Program-made: the position numbers and the translations under genes
From: Rubritalea tangerina
GTDB lineage: Bacteria > Verrucomicrobiota > Verrucomicrobiia > Verrucomicrobiales > Akkermansiaceae
Assembly (NCBI RefSeq): GCF_042683245.1
Contig: NZ_JBHUJB010000009.1
Coordinates: 1-64,000, forward strand
Direction: 5' to 3'
DNA: 64,000 bases
Shown here: piece after piece, positions 52,198-60,937 of the stretch
Layout of the letters: each line of letters opens with the position of its first letter
Position numbering within the stretch: position 1 is the stretch's first letter
The notes under the pieces: generated by a model
The model's input: the letters and a program-made list of their open reading frames with translations, nothing else
Told to the model about the DNA's origin: nothing
The model's database searches: none

Positions 52198-54471
52198 ATG
52201 CAATCCGAAGATGCTCCCCTGAAAAGAAAAGATCCCAAAACTTGGGCGGCTGGTGCACCCGCTGTCATCTCTTCACTCAAGCACGTTATGTCCACCGCAG
52301 GACCTGTACGTGGCACCAAAGCATTGCTCGACCTCAACCAAATGGATGGTTTCGATTGCCCCTCCTGTGCATGGCCAGACCCTGATGACCATAGAGCCAT
52401 CACAGAGTTTTGTGAAAATGGTGCCAAAGCTATTGCCTCAGAGGCCACGAGCCACCGTATCGATGAACGCTTTTTCTCCACGCATTCGGTTGCCGACTTG
52501 ATGCAAAAAAGTGATTACTGGCACGACCAACAAGGGCGCCTCACGAGTCCCATGGTCCTGCGAGATGGTGACACCCACTACCAACCCATCTCTTGGGAGG
52601 ATGCCTTTGAGCTTATGGCTGACGAACTCCGAGCTCTCGACCATCCAGATCAAGCCATCTTCTACACCTCAGGTCGCACATCGAACGAGGCCGCATTCCT
52701 CTACCAACTCTTAACACGTCACTTTGGCACGAACAACCTACCCGACTGTTCGAATATGTGCCACGAGTCGAGCGGCTCAGCCCTCACTCCCTCTGTTGGC
52801 GTTGGCAAAGGCACCGTCACTCTCGACGACCTCCATACCGCTGACACCATCATCTGCGTCGGCCAAAACCCAGGGACCAACCACCCCCGCATGCTGGCAT
52901 CCCTCGAAAAATGCGTCCAACAAGGAGGTGAAATTGTCGCAATCAATCCTCTCAAAGAAGCTGGCCTGCTCGGATTTGCCCACCCCCAACACCCGAAAGG
53001 GGCGCTCAATATGGCGACACCACTCGCTAACCAATACCTTCAAGTCAAAGTCAATGGTGACATGGCCATCTTCCGAGGCATTGCCAAAACACTCTTTGCA
53101 CGCGAGCTCGAATCTCCAGGCAAGATTCTCGACTCCACCTTCATTGACCAACATACCGCTGGCTTCGATCAATACAAAGCCGCATGTGCTGCATCAGATT
53201 GGACACAAATCGTCAGTGATTCAGGTATCAGCCGAGAAGAAATCGAAGCGCTCACAGACTCAATCATCGCAAAAGATAAAAAACTCATCACTTGCTGGGC
53301 TATGGGGCTCACCCAGCATAAGAATGCCGTCGACACGATTAGGGAAGTTGTCAACGTCCACCTCCTCCTCGGGGCTATCGGCCGGGAGGGTGCAGGACTC
53401 TGCCCAGTACGCGGCCACTCCAATGTCCAAGGCGATCGCACCATGGGCATCTATGAAAAACTTCCTGAAGACTTTCACCAATCGCTTGAACGCGTCTTCC
53501 AATTCCAATCACCACGGAAACATGGCTATGACGTCGTCGAAGCCATCCAAGCCATGCACAAAGGCGATGCGAAGTTCTTCATGGCAATGGGTGGCAACTT
53601 CCTCCAAGCAGCCCCCGACACGGATTACACAGCCGACGCTTTACGTAACTGCAATCTCACAGCGCATGTGGTTACCAAACTCAACCGTTCACTTCTCGTT
53701 ACTGGCAAAACCGGCCTCATCCTACCTTGTCTCGGCAGAACTGAAAAGGACATCCAAAGTGCAGGCCCCCAGTTTATCACCTGTGAAAACTCCATGGGAA
53801 TCGTCCATATGTCCACTGGTCGCCTCACCCCCATCTCCGAACACTTGCTCTCAGAGCCTGCTATCGTGTGCAGACTCGCAGACAAAGTCGTCGGTAACAC
53901 TGAAGCTATCAATTGGCTCGAATTCGCCGATAACTATGACCGCATCCGCGATGCTATCGAAGCTACCATCCCAGGGTTCACCTCCTTTAACTCCAGAGTT
54001 AGAAAACCCGGTGGCTTCTATCTCCCCAATTCAGCGAAAGAACGCGAGTGGAACACGCCGAACCAAAAAGCCAATTTCCACGCTCCATCACTCTCAATCT
54101 TTGAGAAACAAAATCACAAAAACCTCACCCTCCAAACGCTACGCTCACACGACCAATACAACACCACCATCTATGGTCTAGATGATCGATACCGCGGTAT
54201 TGGTAATGAACGGATGGTTATCTTCCTCAACCCAGATGACATGAAGGACCGCGGTATCAAACCCGTCCAAAAACTCAAAGTCACCAGTCACTGGAAGGAC
54301 CAAAAACGTCATGTCGAAGGCTTCCTCGCAATCCCCTATGAAATGCCTCGCGGATCCGCCGCAGCCTATTTCCCAGAAGCCAATGTCCTCATCCCCGTAG
54401 ACAGCACCGCAGACATCTCTAACACTCCTACCTCAAAGGCTATTGAGATCAGCATAGAAGCAATTTCGTAG
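52198..54471 (+). CDS. YdeP-type molybdopterin oxidoreductase (formate dehydrogenase H homologue, Cys form)
   Basis: A 757-aa cytoplasmic molybdoenzyme of the FdhF/YdeP alpha-subunit type. Cys54/Cys57 in GFDCPSCAWPDP are typical of YdeP homologues. DCSNMCHESSGSALTPSVGVGKGTV (183-207) aligns with the selenocysteine loop of E. coli FdhF, with Cys188 where FdhF has Sec. Further core blocks are QNPGTNHPRMLASLEKC, TCWAMGLTQHKNAVDTIREVVNVHLLLGAIGREGAGLCPVRGHSNVQGDRTMGI and FMAMGGNFLQAAPDT. It resembles formate dehydrogenases but the true substrate of YdeP proteins is unsettled. No other subunits or fdhD are in the window. Divergent from fhs. Confidence 0.88.
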   Translation: MQSEDAPLKRKDPKTWAAGAPAVISSLKHVMSTAGPVRGTKALLDLNQMDGFDCPSCAWPDPDDHRAITEFCENGAKAIASEATSHRIDERFFSTHSVADLMQKSDYWHDQQGRLTSPMVLRDGDTHYQPISWEDAFELMADELRALDHPDQAIFYTSGRTSNEAAFLYQLLTRHFGTNNLPDCSNMCHESSGSALTPSVGVGKGTVTLDDLHTADTIICVGQNPGTNHPRMLASLEKCVQQGGEIVAINPLKEAGLLGFAHPQHPKGALNMATPLANQYLQVKVNGDMAIFRGIAKTLFARELESPGKILDSTFIDQHTAGFDQYKAACAASDWTQIVSDSGISREEIEALTDSIIAKDKKLITCWAMGLTQHKNAVDTIREVVNVHLLLGAIGREGAGLCPVRGHSNVQGDRTMGIYEKLPEDFHQSLERVFQFQSPRKHGYDVVEAIQAMHKGDAKFFMAMGGNFLQAAPDTDYTADALRNCNLTAHVVTKLNRSLLVTGKTGLILPCLGRTEKDIQSAGPQFITCENSMGIVHMSTGRLTPISEHLLSEPAIVCRLADKVVGNTEAINWLEFADNYDRIRDAIEATIPGFTSFNSRVRKPGGFYLPNSAKEREWNTPNQKANFHAPSLSIFEKQNHKNLTLQTLRSHDQYNTTIYGLDDRYRGIGNERMVIFLNPDDMKDRGIKPVQKLKVTSHWKDQKRHVEGFLAIPYEMPRGSAAAYFPEANVLIPVDSTADISNTPTSKAIEISIEAIS

Positions 54472-54585
54472 GTATTGTTAGAAAGCATGTTCTCACCATA
54501 CCTTCTCATCCTGAGATGAGAGTCTATACAGCTCAGGCTAAAAACCGTGTGAAAGAGACGCAGCATTTGTGAGTATCATGAAGGT

Positions 54586-55698
54586 ATGCGTCTCATCCAT
54601 TGTGCCATCCCCTTGTGTCTGAATTCTCTCACCCTCGCTGATGATATTAACCCTCCTCTTCATTCCGTACCTGACGCAGCGATCAATGCGGAACAAATGC
54701 GACTCACCAGAGTAATTCATCAAAAAATTACTCAAACCCATGCTGAGGAAAAGCAACGCAACACCCAATTTGCGCCATTTGTCGCAACACTGCGTTCAGG
54801 CATTGAAATTCAAATGCAACCCATCAAAACTCAGCCATTCACTTGGCAAGGAGTAAACCCTCAAGACACCCTCAATGTCACACTCGATGATTTTTGGATG
54901 GCCAGTACTGAAACCACGTGGGCGGCCTACGATGACTTCTACGCCAGCTCCTACAAACGAGAGAAAGACGGAAGCGTTGATCAGTTTGTGAGGCCGAGCA
55001 TCAAAGACGACTATGACCTCATCGCTCGCCCCACACCACAGTACTACCCTGTTACCAACCACATGCCCAAAGAAGGCCATAGCGCAGTGGGAGTCACCCA
55101 CCATGCTGCCAATAAATTCTGCCAATGGCTCAGCTACCAAACTGGACACTTCTACCGCTTGCCCACAGAAGCTGAGTGGGAGTTCGCCTGTCGCGCCGGT
55201 TCACACAACAGCAATGCCTGGGGTGACAATGACACAGACGCCAAACAATACGCATGGTTCGGAGAAGCCGAGAACACCCATTACCACAAACCTGCACTCA
55301 AAAAACCGAATGCCTTCGGTCTCTACGATATGCATGGTAATGTCTTAGAGCTTACTCTGGATGGCTTTGTCCAAGACCGTAGAAAATATTTTGCAAAAGC
55401 CAATGTCCATAATCCCTGGGTGAAGGCAACACAACCATACCCACACGTCACAAAAGGCGGCACCTGGAAAAGCCCACTCCGTGAAATCAAGGCAAGCTCT
55501 AGGATACCATCAAAAGCCGAATGGAAAAAAACCGACCCACAAGAGCCCAAAAGTGTCTGGGCCTTCAGTGATGCTCCCTTCCTAGGATTTCGGGTAGTTC
55601 GCTCGACAACTATCCCGACACCAGAAGAGATGTACCATTACTGGAACTCACACACAGCCCTCGATGATGGAGAAGACGCTCAAAGCTTATCACCCTAA
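54586..55698 (+). CDS. SUMF1/formylglycine-generating-enzyme-fold protein, catalytic Cys pair absent
   Basis: A 370-aa exported protein (signal MRLIHCAIPLCLNSLTLAD) with the FGE-sulfatase domain: ASTETTWAAYDDF, AANKFCQWLSYQTGHFYRLPTEAEWEFACRAG, FGLYDMHGNVLELTLDGF, and the end LGFRVV. In active formylglycine-generating enzymes the late segment holds a catalytic Cys pair; the matching segment here (KGGTWKSPLREIKASSRIP) has none. It is therefore unlikely to activate the sulfatases at 26-29 kb and may be an FGE-fold binding or other-function protein. Two prefix glycine/alanine-rich segments are absent, length is normal. Confidence 0.82.
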   Translation: MRLIHCAIPLCLNSLTLADDINPPLHSVPDAAINAEQMRLTRVIHQKITQTHAEEKQRNTQFAPFVATLRSGIEIQMQPIKTQPFTWQGVNPQDTLNVTLDDFWMASTETTWAAYDDFYASSYKREKDGSVDQFVRPSIKDDYDLIARPTPQYYPVTNHMPKEGHSAVGVTHHAANKFCQWLSYQTGHFYRLPTEAEWEFACRAGSHNSNAWGDNDTDAKQYAWFGEAENTHYHKPALKKPNAFGLYDMHGNVLELTLDGFVQDRRKYFAKANVHNPWVKATQPYPHVTKGGTWKSPLREIKASSRIPSKAEWKKTDPQEPKSVWAFSDAPFLGFRVVRSTTIPTPEEMYHYWNSHTALDDGEDAQSLSP

Positions 55699-55822
55699 CT
55701 TCTCAATAATTCACCTGACCTGACGACTCCTGAGGGTGCTGCTAGAAAGTTGATAGACATGACTGAATCTGCTCTAGCATTAGCATACTTCAGCCTTCGA
55801 CACACTCCCCCTCCTCAGCCCT

Positions 55823-56245
55823 TCATGCGCTGAGCGCCTCTCTGTACACATCGGGAATCACACTCCCTGCCCCCATACTGGTCACATACACCGTGATAAC
55901 TTTGCCGGTAGCCACCAACTTGCCATCAAGAGTAATAGAAAACGTCCAAGTGACCGAGCTCTCCCCCACTTTCTCTATCACCATTTCTATGCTCGCAACA
56001 TCACCAAACCTCAACGGGCTGCGGTAATCACATTCTACATGCACCTTGGGAAACCCACCACTCTCACTCGCCGGCGCCACCCCAATTGACAACATCGCAG
56101 CATGCTCAGCCTCTTCAACATAGCCCAGGATCTTACTAAAGTGCACAATCCCAGCGAGATCAGTATCCGCAAAATTGACTCGCCTCTCGAAATTTGAAAA
56201 TGCTCTCACGCCACGCAAGGTACCATGCAAAGTATTGGCATCCAT
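55823..56245 (-). CDS. Acyl-CoA thioesterase (YbgC/4HBT family)
   Basis: A 140-aa hotdog-fold protein. NFERRVNFADTDLAGIVHFSKILGYVEEAE holds the family aspartate (FADTD) and the H-F pair of the 4-hydroxybenzoyl-CoA thioesterase group; VECDYRSPLRFGDVASIEMVIEKVG is the dimer-strand region. It hydrolyses acyl-CoA or acyl-ACP. I start at MDANTLHG: the frame upstream (MWDFC) lies inside the fabF terminator stem. The gene begins right after that terminator, 66 bp beyond the fabF stop. Confidence 0.87.
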   Translation of the reverse strand: MDANTLHGTLRGVRAFSNFERRVNFADTDLAGIVHFSKILGYVEEAEHAAMLSIGVAPASESGGFPKVHVECDYRSPLRFGDVASIEMVIEKVGESSVTWTFSITLDGKLVATGKVITVYVTSMGAGSVIPDVYREALSA

Positions 56246-56246
56246 A

Positions 56247-56280
56247 CAAAAATCCCACAAAGAAACCTCTTTGTGGGATT
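56247..56280 (-). terminator. Intrinsic terminator between fabF and the thioesterase gene
   Basis: The minus strand reads AATCCCACAAAGA-GGT-TTCTTTGTGGGATT followed by TTTG, 31 bp after the fabF stop. The poly-T run ends 3 bases before the thioesterase ATG at 56245. Confidence 0.88.
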
Positions 56281-56310
56281 AGATCTTTAACTAGTTAGAT
56301 TATCTCTCAA

Positions 56311-57555
56311 CTAGGAAAACTTCTTCACCAAAATGGTAGCGTTGTGACCACCAAACCCAAACGAGTTAGAGAGTGCCACATTGACCTCCATTTCGCGTGC
56401 CTCATTCGCACAGTAATCAAGGTCACACTCTGGGTCTTGGTCCTGAAGGTTGATGGTCGGAGCTACTACGCCATCTCTCATTGCCATCAAACAAGCAGTG
56501 AGTTCCACACCACCAGCGGCACCAAGTAAGTGACCAGTCATGGACTTCGTAGAGCTTACAACAAGCTTTTCCTTGGCGTGATCACCAAACGCTAACTTGA
56601 TAGCTGTCGTCTCAGAAATATCCCCTAACGGAGTCGATGTCCCGTGAGCATTCACGTAGTCAACATCTTCCGGGTTGATACCACCATGCTTAAGAGCCAT
56701 GTGCATCGCACGGCATGGACCCGATCCATCTGGTGACGGAGCAGAAAGGTGGTACGCATCCGCACTCACGCCATAACCAATTAGCTCGCCATAAATCTTA
56801 GCGCCACGTGCCTTAGCATGCTCTAGCTCTTCAAGAATCACCACACCAGCACCTTCTCCCATTACAAAACCATCACGGCCAGTATCGAAGGGACGAGATG
56901 CTCCCTGAGGATCATCATTGCGTGTCGAGAGTGCCTTCATGTTTGAGAATCCACTAAGCCCCATAGGCAACATAGTCGCTTCTGCACCACCGGCAATAAA
57001 GGCATCAGCATCGCCAAACTTAATCATACGCCAGGCTTCACCAATGTTGTGGTTAGATGTCGCACAAGCAGTCACAATCACCATGTTAGGACCACCAAAT
57101 CCATACTCCATAGAAATCATTCCAGAAGCGATATTGGAAATCATCATCGGAATCACAAATGGTGAAACGCGTCCAGGTCCGCGCGCAATCAACTTCGCGT
57201 GCTCACGCTCAAGCGTTCCCAAGCCACCAATGCCAGATCCCACCATCACGCCAACGCGTGTCTTGTCGACAGCCTCAGGATCCATCCCAGAATCATCCAT
57301 TGCCATCTTGGAAGCTGCCATTGCGAGCTGAGTGTAACGATCCGCACGTCGTGCGTCCTTTGGGTCGTTGAAAAATGGCTTAGGATCAAACCCTTTCACC
57401 TCTCCGCCGATTTTCACTGGGTAATCAGTGGTGTCGAGCTGGGTGATGTAATCAATACCACTCTTACCAGCCTTGAGGCCTTCCCAAGTGGAGTTGAGAT
57501 CGTTGCCCAATGGGCTAACGGTTCCGATGCCAGTGATAACTACTCTGCGTTCGTT
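56311..57555 (-). CDS. fabF: 3-oxoacyl-ACP synthase II
   Basis: FabF condenses malonyl-ACP with long acyl-ACPs in fatty-acid elongation. The 414-aa enzyme begins MNERRVVITGIGTVSPLGND. The Cys-His-His triad is intact: VTACATSNHNIGEAW (Cys), VNAHGTSTPLGD (His) and MTGHLLGAAGG (His); the C-terminal NSFGFGGHNATILV is the end motif. It is first in a run toward the thioesterase but separated by a terminator. No acyl carrier protein gene is in the window. Confidence 0.96.
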   Translation of the reverse strand, partial: NERRVVITGIGTVSPLGNDLNSTWEGLKAGKSGIDYITQLDTTDYPVKIGGEVKGFDPKPFFNDPKDARRADRYTQLAMAASKMAMDDSGMDPEAVDKTRVGVMVGSGIGGLGTLEREHAKLIARGPGRVSPFVIPMMISNIASGMISMEYGFGGPNMVIVTACATSNHNIGEAWRMIKFGDADAFIAGGAEATMLPMGLSGFSNMKALSTRNDDPQGASRPFDTGRDGFVMGEGAGVVILEELEHAKARGAKIYGELIGYGVSADAYHLSAPSPDGSGPCRAMHMALKHGGINPEDVDYVNAHGTSTPLGDISETTAIKLAFGDHAKEKLVVSSTKSMTGHLLGAAGGVELTACLMAMRDGVVAPTINLQDQDPECDLDYCANEAREMEVNVALSNSFGFGGHNATILVKKFS

Positions 57556-57607
57556 CATAAAAATTTGATTTCGGGGATTATTCACTCGTTTCGCTTATGT
57601 GCAAGCC

Positions 57608-57850
57608 TCATCCTAAGGACTTGTCGCGCCCACGTAAATTCGCTCTCCCGCACTGCGGACACTCTACAATTTTTTGCCCGCTCTTGTCCTGGTACAGATG
57701 ACCACAAACACTGCAACTCATAATCTCACGACGTGCCCGCCTCCGCAATTGCCGGTCAGTAGAATTCCTCCCAACCAACAAAAATCCCAGCATCAACATC
57801 GCAAATACCAGAACCGAAATCGCTAAGTCCTGAAAACTAATTTCCAGCAT
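57608..57850 (-). CDS. Small membrane protein with zinc ribbon (80 aa)
   Basis: One N-terminal membrane segment (ISFQDLAISVLVFAMLMLGFLLVG), a basic junction (RQLRRRARRE), and a cytoplasmic four-Cys zinc ribbon CSVCGHLY...VECPQCG. Its start overlaps the end of the TonB-like gene by 14 bp, so it is the last gene of the ExbB-ExbD-TonB-like operon. Unknown function. Confidence 0.75.
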   Translation of the reverse strand: MLEISFQDLAISVLVFAMLMLGFLLVGRNSTDRQLRRRARREIMSCSVCGHLYQDKSGQKIVECPQCGRANLRGRDKSLG

Positions 57851-58616
57851 AGTTTTTCACCTCCACTCCCACACTAACTTCTCCTAACTCGCTCGACTGC
57901 CCCGGATTCGGCTTGAAACGTTGCCCTTTCAACCAGTTCTCTACCTCCCCAGCAAAACCATTTTCCTGCCACTCAACTGGCACACAGTAAACCACCCTCC
58001 CATCAGCATCCAACATCACTGTGAAACGGTAATTACTCCCGTACGCTTGCTTTGGTACAGGAGCCTCAATCGGGCTGATACTTTCCGGCTGCCGAGACTC
58101 TAATCCCCCCAGTGCATCCAAGGACATCACCAATTCCAACACCTCAGGACGCTTCGCCCGCTCGTGTGGTACGGGTAGTCCACCCAACTCCACACGGCCT
58201 CGCTCAACCAATCGCGGCTGAGAGAGGGGAACCTCAACCTCCGGCATCTCCTTCCATGGACTCGGTGGCTCGGTGATTTCTTGAAAAACCTCGTTCAAAG
58301 AAGCCTGCACCCTCGCTTGATGCCGCGTATCAGTCTGCGGATCCCAGCGGCTCGGAAAAGGGGAGTTCTGGTCCACCCACAAGGCCATGTCTGAGGAAAC
58401 CTCATCCAACAATAATATCTTGGCAAACTTCCGCTGAGGAAGCTGCGAACTCTTAAAATCAATACTAATGCCCCAAAACGCAAAGGCAAATAGCCCCACT
58501 GCCATTAACAAAGACAAGACCATCCCGCCACGATTGCCCTCGATCCCCCCACGCCAACTAAATACCAGGCCAGCTTCACGATCCCTCTGAATCCGTTTCT
58601 GCCGAGAAAACACCAT
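57837..58616 (-). CDS. TonB-like energy-transducer protein
   Basis: A 259-aa protein with an N-terminal cytoplasmic part, one membrane helix (GGMVLSLLMAVGLFAFAFWGISI, about residues 30-52), a Pro/Glu-containing periplasmic linker (FQEITEPPSPWKEMPEVEVPLSQP) and a C-terminal domain (about 190-259) with YRFTVMLDADGRVVYCVPVEWQENGFAGEVENWLKGQRFKPNPG, a weak match to the TonB C-terminal fold (VxLDxxGxV...FKP). Lies 1 bp after exbD, which supports the role. Classical TonB motifs are not all present. Confidence 0.65.
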   Translation of the reverse strand: MVFSRQKRIQRDREAGLVFSWRGGIEGNRGGMVLSLLMAVGLFAFAFWGISIDFKSSQLPQRKFAKILLLDEVSSDMALWVDQNSPFPSRWDPQTDTRHQARVQASLNEVFQEITEPPSPWKEMPEVEVPLSQPRLVERGRVELGGLPVPHERAKRPEVLELVMSLDALGGLESRQPESISPIEAPVPKQAYGSNYRFTVMLDADGRVVYCVPVEWQENGFAGEVENWLKGQRFKPNPGQSSELGEVSVGVEVKNYAGN

Positions 58617-58617
58617 C

Positions 58618-59031
58618 TTATTGCGTCAGTTTGGCCCCCCACAAACACCGGTAGCCCTCACGTAACAAGGCATAACTCACATCCATCCCTAGGTTCTGTG
58701 CCGATTTATCAATCTTCAACAGTACGGCAGGTGTCCCACCTTCGCCCCATTCTCCTGCACGCTCGCGCACCTCCGCCAGTAAATCTTCTCGCTCCACACG
58801 CTCTTTGCCCACCCAAAACTGTGGCTCAATCCCCCCAACTATACTCACCACGATAGGATTTGATACCCTCTGCAGACGAAAATCTGTCTCAGGTAACTCG
58901 ACTTCAGCTCCCGCCTGCGGTGCAAGCGATGAGGTCAATAAGGGAAAAAGCATCACCAACGCCAATAAATCAATCAATGGCAATGCGTGTAAAAAGCCAG
59001 GCTTCTCTGGCAATGACATCTCTAACTTCAT
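58618..59031 (-). CDS. ExbD/TolR-family biopolymer transport protein
   Basis: A 137-aa membrane protein with one helix that holds the essential Asp: FLHALPLIDLLALVMLFPLLTSSLA (Asp21). The periplasmic domain (AEVELPETD...LKIDKSAQNLGMDVSYALLREGY) matches the ExbD/TolR group. It works with ExbB to use the proton gradient for TonB-dependent transport or envelope maintenance. Its ATG overlaps the exbB stop by 4 bp. Confidence 0.87.
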   Translation of the reverse strand: MKLEMSLPEKPGFLHALPLIDLLALVMLFPLLTSSLAPQAGAEVELPETDFRLQRVSNPIVVSIVGGIEPQFWVGKERVEREDLLAEVRERAGEWGEGGTPAVLLKIDKSAQNLGMDVSYALLREGYRCLWGAKLTQ

Positions 59032-59741
59032 TGCTCAGATGAGCTCTTGCTCGCAGATTCTTCCACAGCCTGAGTCTGACTCATACGCGCCTGCTTCGCC
59101 TCATCACCAAATGAAACAATGTCACTCGTCGCCTCACGGGCGTCACAAATCACATTCACCATCTCAATACCCGCACGCTCAATCCGGTGTACCATGCGTT
59201 TGGCGCGTCCCAAAAAGTACATGTAAAACAAAAAGGTTGGAACAGCCACCATCAAGCCCACAGCTGTGGTGATGAGACATTCGTGCACCCCATCATTGAT
59301 CATCTTGGCTGAAGAAAAGCCAGCACGCTCTTGCATCCCGTCAAAAGTCTCAATCAAGCCCATCACTGTCCCCATCATCCCAACCAGCGGGGCCACAAGC
59401 GCAACCGTGTAGAGCGCTCGTAAGTTCTTCTCAATTCTTGGAACCTCCAGCTGGCCTGCCTCACGGGCAATATCACGCAAATCAGTACGTGGGAGGTGGT
59501 GGCGCATTAATGTGGCATGTGCCACCCGTGCCACCGGCCCAGGTGCCCTCGCTGCCTCGTGAAGCGCCTCGCCATAGGCCTTCTTTCTCACGTGATTTGC
59601 CAAACCTAAAATCAAGTTCCCCACATGCACGCGATTCCTCTGAAAATACAAAATACGCTCCAATATGACCACCGTCGCAACAAAGGATAGCGCTAATAGA
59701 ACCCATATAAGAGGTCCTCCTTGTTTGATTAAATCCCACAT
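59028..59741 (-). CDS. ExbB/TolQ/MotA-family proton channel protein
   Basis: A 237-aa protein with three membrane segments: near residue 10 (GPLIWVLLALSFVATVVILERILYF), and the pair LRALYTVALVAPLVGMMGTVMGLIETF and LITTAVGLMVAVPTFLFYMYFLG, which matches the ExbB/TolQ channel core. It is the first gene of the operon ExbB-ExbD-TonB-like-zinc-ribbon. No receptor gene is nearby. Confidence 0.9.
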   Translation of the reverse strand: MWDLIKQGGPLIWVLLALSFVATVVILERILYFQRNRVHVGNLILGLANHVRKKAYGEALHEAARAPGPVARVAHATLMRHHLPRTDLRDIAREAGQLEVPRIEKNLRALYTVALVAPLVGMMGTVMGLIETFDGMQERAGFSSAKMINDGVHECLITTAVGLMVAVPTFLFYMYFLGRAKRMVHRIERAGIEMVNVICDAREATSDIVSFGDEAKQARMSQTQAVEESASKSSSEQ

Positions 59742-59829
59742 TCTCCCGCCAACATAAACAATCGTTAGCGGACTGCAAAGCCCGATTCTTAGGAAATTAC
59801 ACCGATCTTAACCAAGCACCCGGATCTGC

Positions 59830-60264
59830 TCAAAAGGCCTCATCAACCACCGTCACCTCAGGCACTTCCCCATCCTCCAAGACCACCTCAACCACATCAA
59901 AACGCCATACAAAATCCGTGTCAGGCAATAATTTCAACCACGCTCGCGCTCCCCTCTCAATCAAATCCTGCTTCTCCTTGCCAACCGCATCCAATGGACG
60001 ACTCCCCTCACGCCGCCTTCGCGCCTTAACCTCCACAAAACACAATACCTCCCCATCCCTTACAATAATGTCAATCTCCCCCCCTCGTGGCCCACGGTAA
60101 TTCCGATACAGCACCTTCCTTCCCATCCGCCTCAAATATGCCACAGCAATACGCTCCCCCAATACCCCTACCTCTCCACTGCTTAAAACCTCCCCCCCAC
60201 GCTCAAAATAAAACGCCCGGTCCAGCAAACGATTCGGAACCCAACCCCATAACCAGCGCATCAT
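59830..60264 (-). CDS. UPF0102 (YraN-family) nuclease-fold protein
   Basis: A 144-aa protein of the YraN family with the PD-(D/E)xK restriction-fold motif: GERIAVAYLRRMGRKVLYRNYRGPRGGEIDIIVRDGEVLCFVEVKARRR (E..A..L...G...L..N.R...GEIDLI..D....VFVEVK.R). Function not established; commonly near rnhB as here (43 bp). The start MMRWLWGWVPNRLLDRAFYFERGG includes an unusual 30-residue N-terminal extension. Confidence 0.85.
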   Translation of the reverse strand: MMRWLWGWVPNRLLDRAFYFERGGEVLSSGEVGVLGERIAVAYLRRMGRKVLYRNYRGPRGGEIDIIVRDGEVLCFVEVKARRRREGSRPLDAVGKEKQDLIERGARAWLKLLPDTDFVWRFDVVEVVLEDGEVPEVTVVDEAF

Positions 60265-60306
60265 TCACACAACCTAACAGAATTTGTTAGCCCGTGCAAG
60301 AAACCC

Positions 60307-60924
60307 TCAATCCAACTTGAAACTCAGCTGAGCCACAGGCGCAAATGATTGCCTATGCAAAACGCACGGTCCATGTGCATGCAACGCTGCAAGATGTGCC
60401 TTTGTTCCATACCCCTTGTGCTTTTCGAAACCATACTCGGGATATTGCTCGGCATACGTCTTCATCGCCCGATCGCGCTTTACCTTGGCGATAATACTCG
60501 CCGCCGCTATCGATAAGCTTTTCCCATCCCCCTTCACAATTCCTTCAGAGGCAAACGGAAAACCAGGCACAGCCAAGCCATCAATCAAGCAATAGGGTGA
60601 ATCAAGATCAAGTTGCTGGACAGCTCGTGCCATCGCCGCATGAGTCGCCTTAAGTATATTGATAGAGTCTATCTCATCCACCTCAGCATAACTATGCCCC
60701 CACACCACTCGTTCATCCTCCATCAAGTCCTCAAATATTTGCTCCCGCTTCTTCTCGCTGAGCTTCTTTGAGTCATCGAGTAATGGATGTGTGTATCCCT
60801 CTGGCAAAAGCACCGCCGCAGCAGACACAGGACCCGCAAGTGGACCACGACCAGCCTCATCGACACCCACGACCAAGGAGTGCCCCTCAGCATGCGCTTT
60901 TTGTTCTAGTGATAAATCAGGCAT
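60307..60924 (-). CDS. rnhB: Ribonuclease HII
   Basis: RNase HII removes ribonucleotides from DNA and RNA of RNA-DNA hybrids. The 205-aa enzyme has the family motif GVDEAGRGPLAGPVSAAAV (Asp-Glu metal ligands) near its start, DDSKKLSEKKRE and IAAASIIAKVKRDRAM. The start MPDLSLEQKAHAEG is chosen; a 16-residue upstream extension overlaps the neighbouring flavoprotein gene and looks non-native. It precedes the YraN gene. Confidence 0.93.
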   Translation of the reverse strand: MPDLSLEQKAHAEGHSLVVGVDEAGRGPLAGPVSAAAVLLPEGYTHPLLDDSKKLSEKKREQIFEDLMEDERVVWGHSYAEVDEIDSINILKATHAAMARAVQQLDLDSPYCLIDGLAVPGFPFASEGIVKGDGKSLSIAAASIIAKVKRDRAMKTYAEQYPEYGFEKHKGYGTKAHLAALHAHGPCVLHRQSFAPVAQLSFKLD

Positions 60925-60937
60925 CGTTCTCTCCCTC

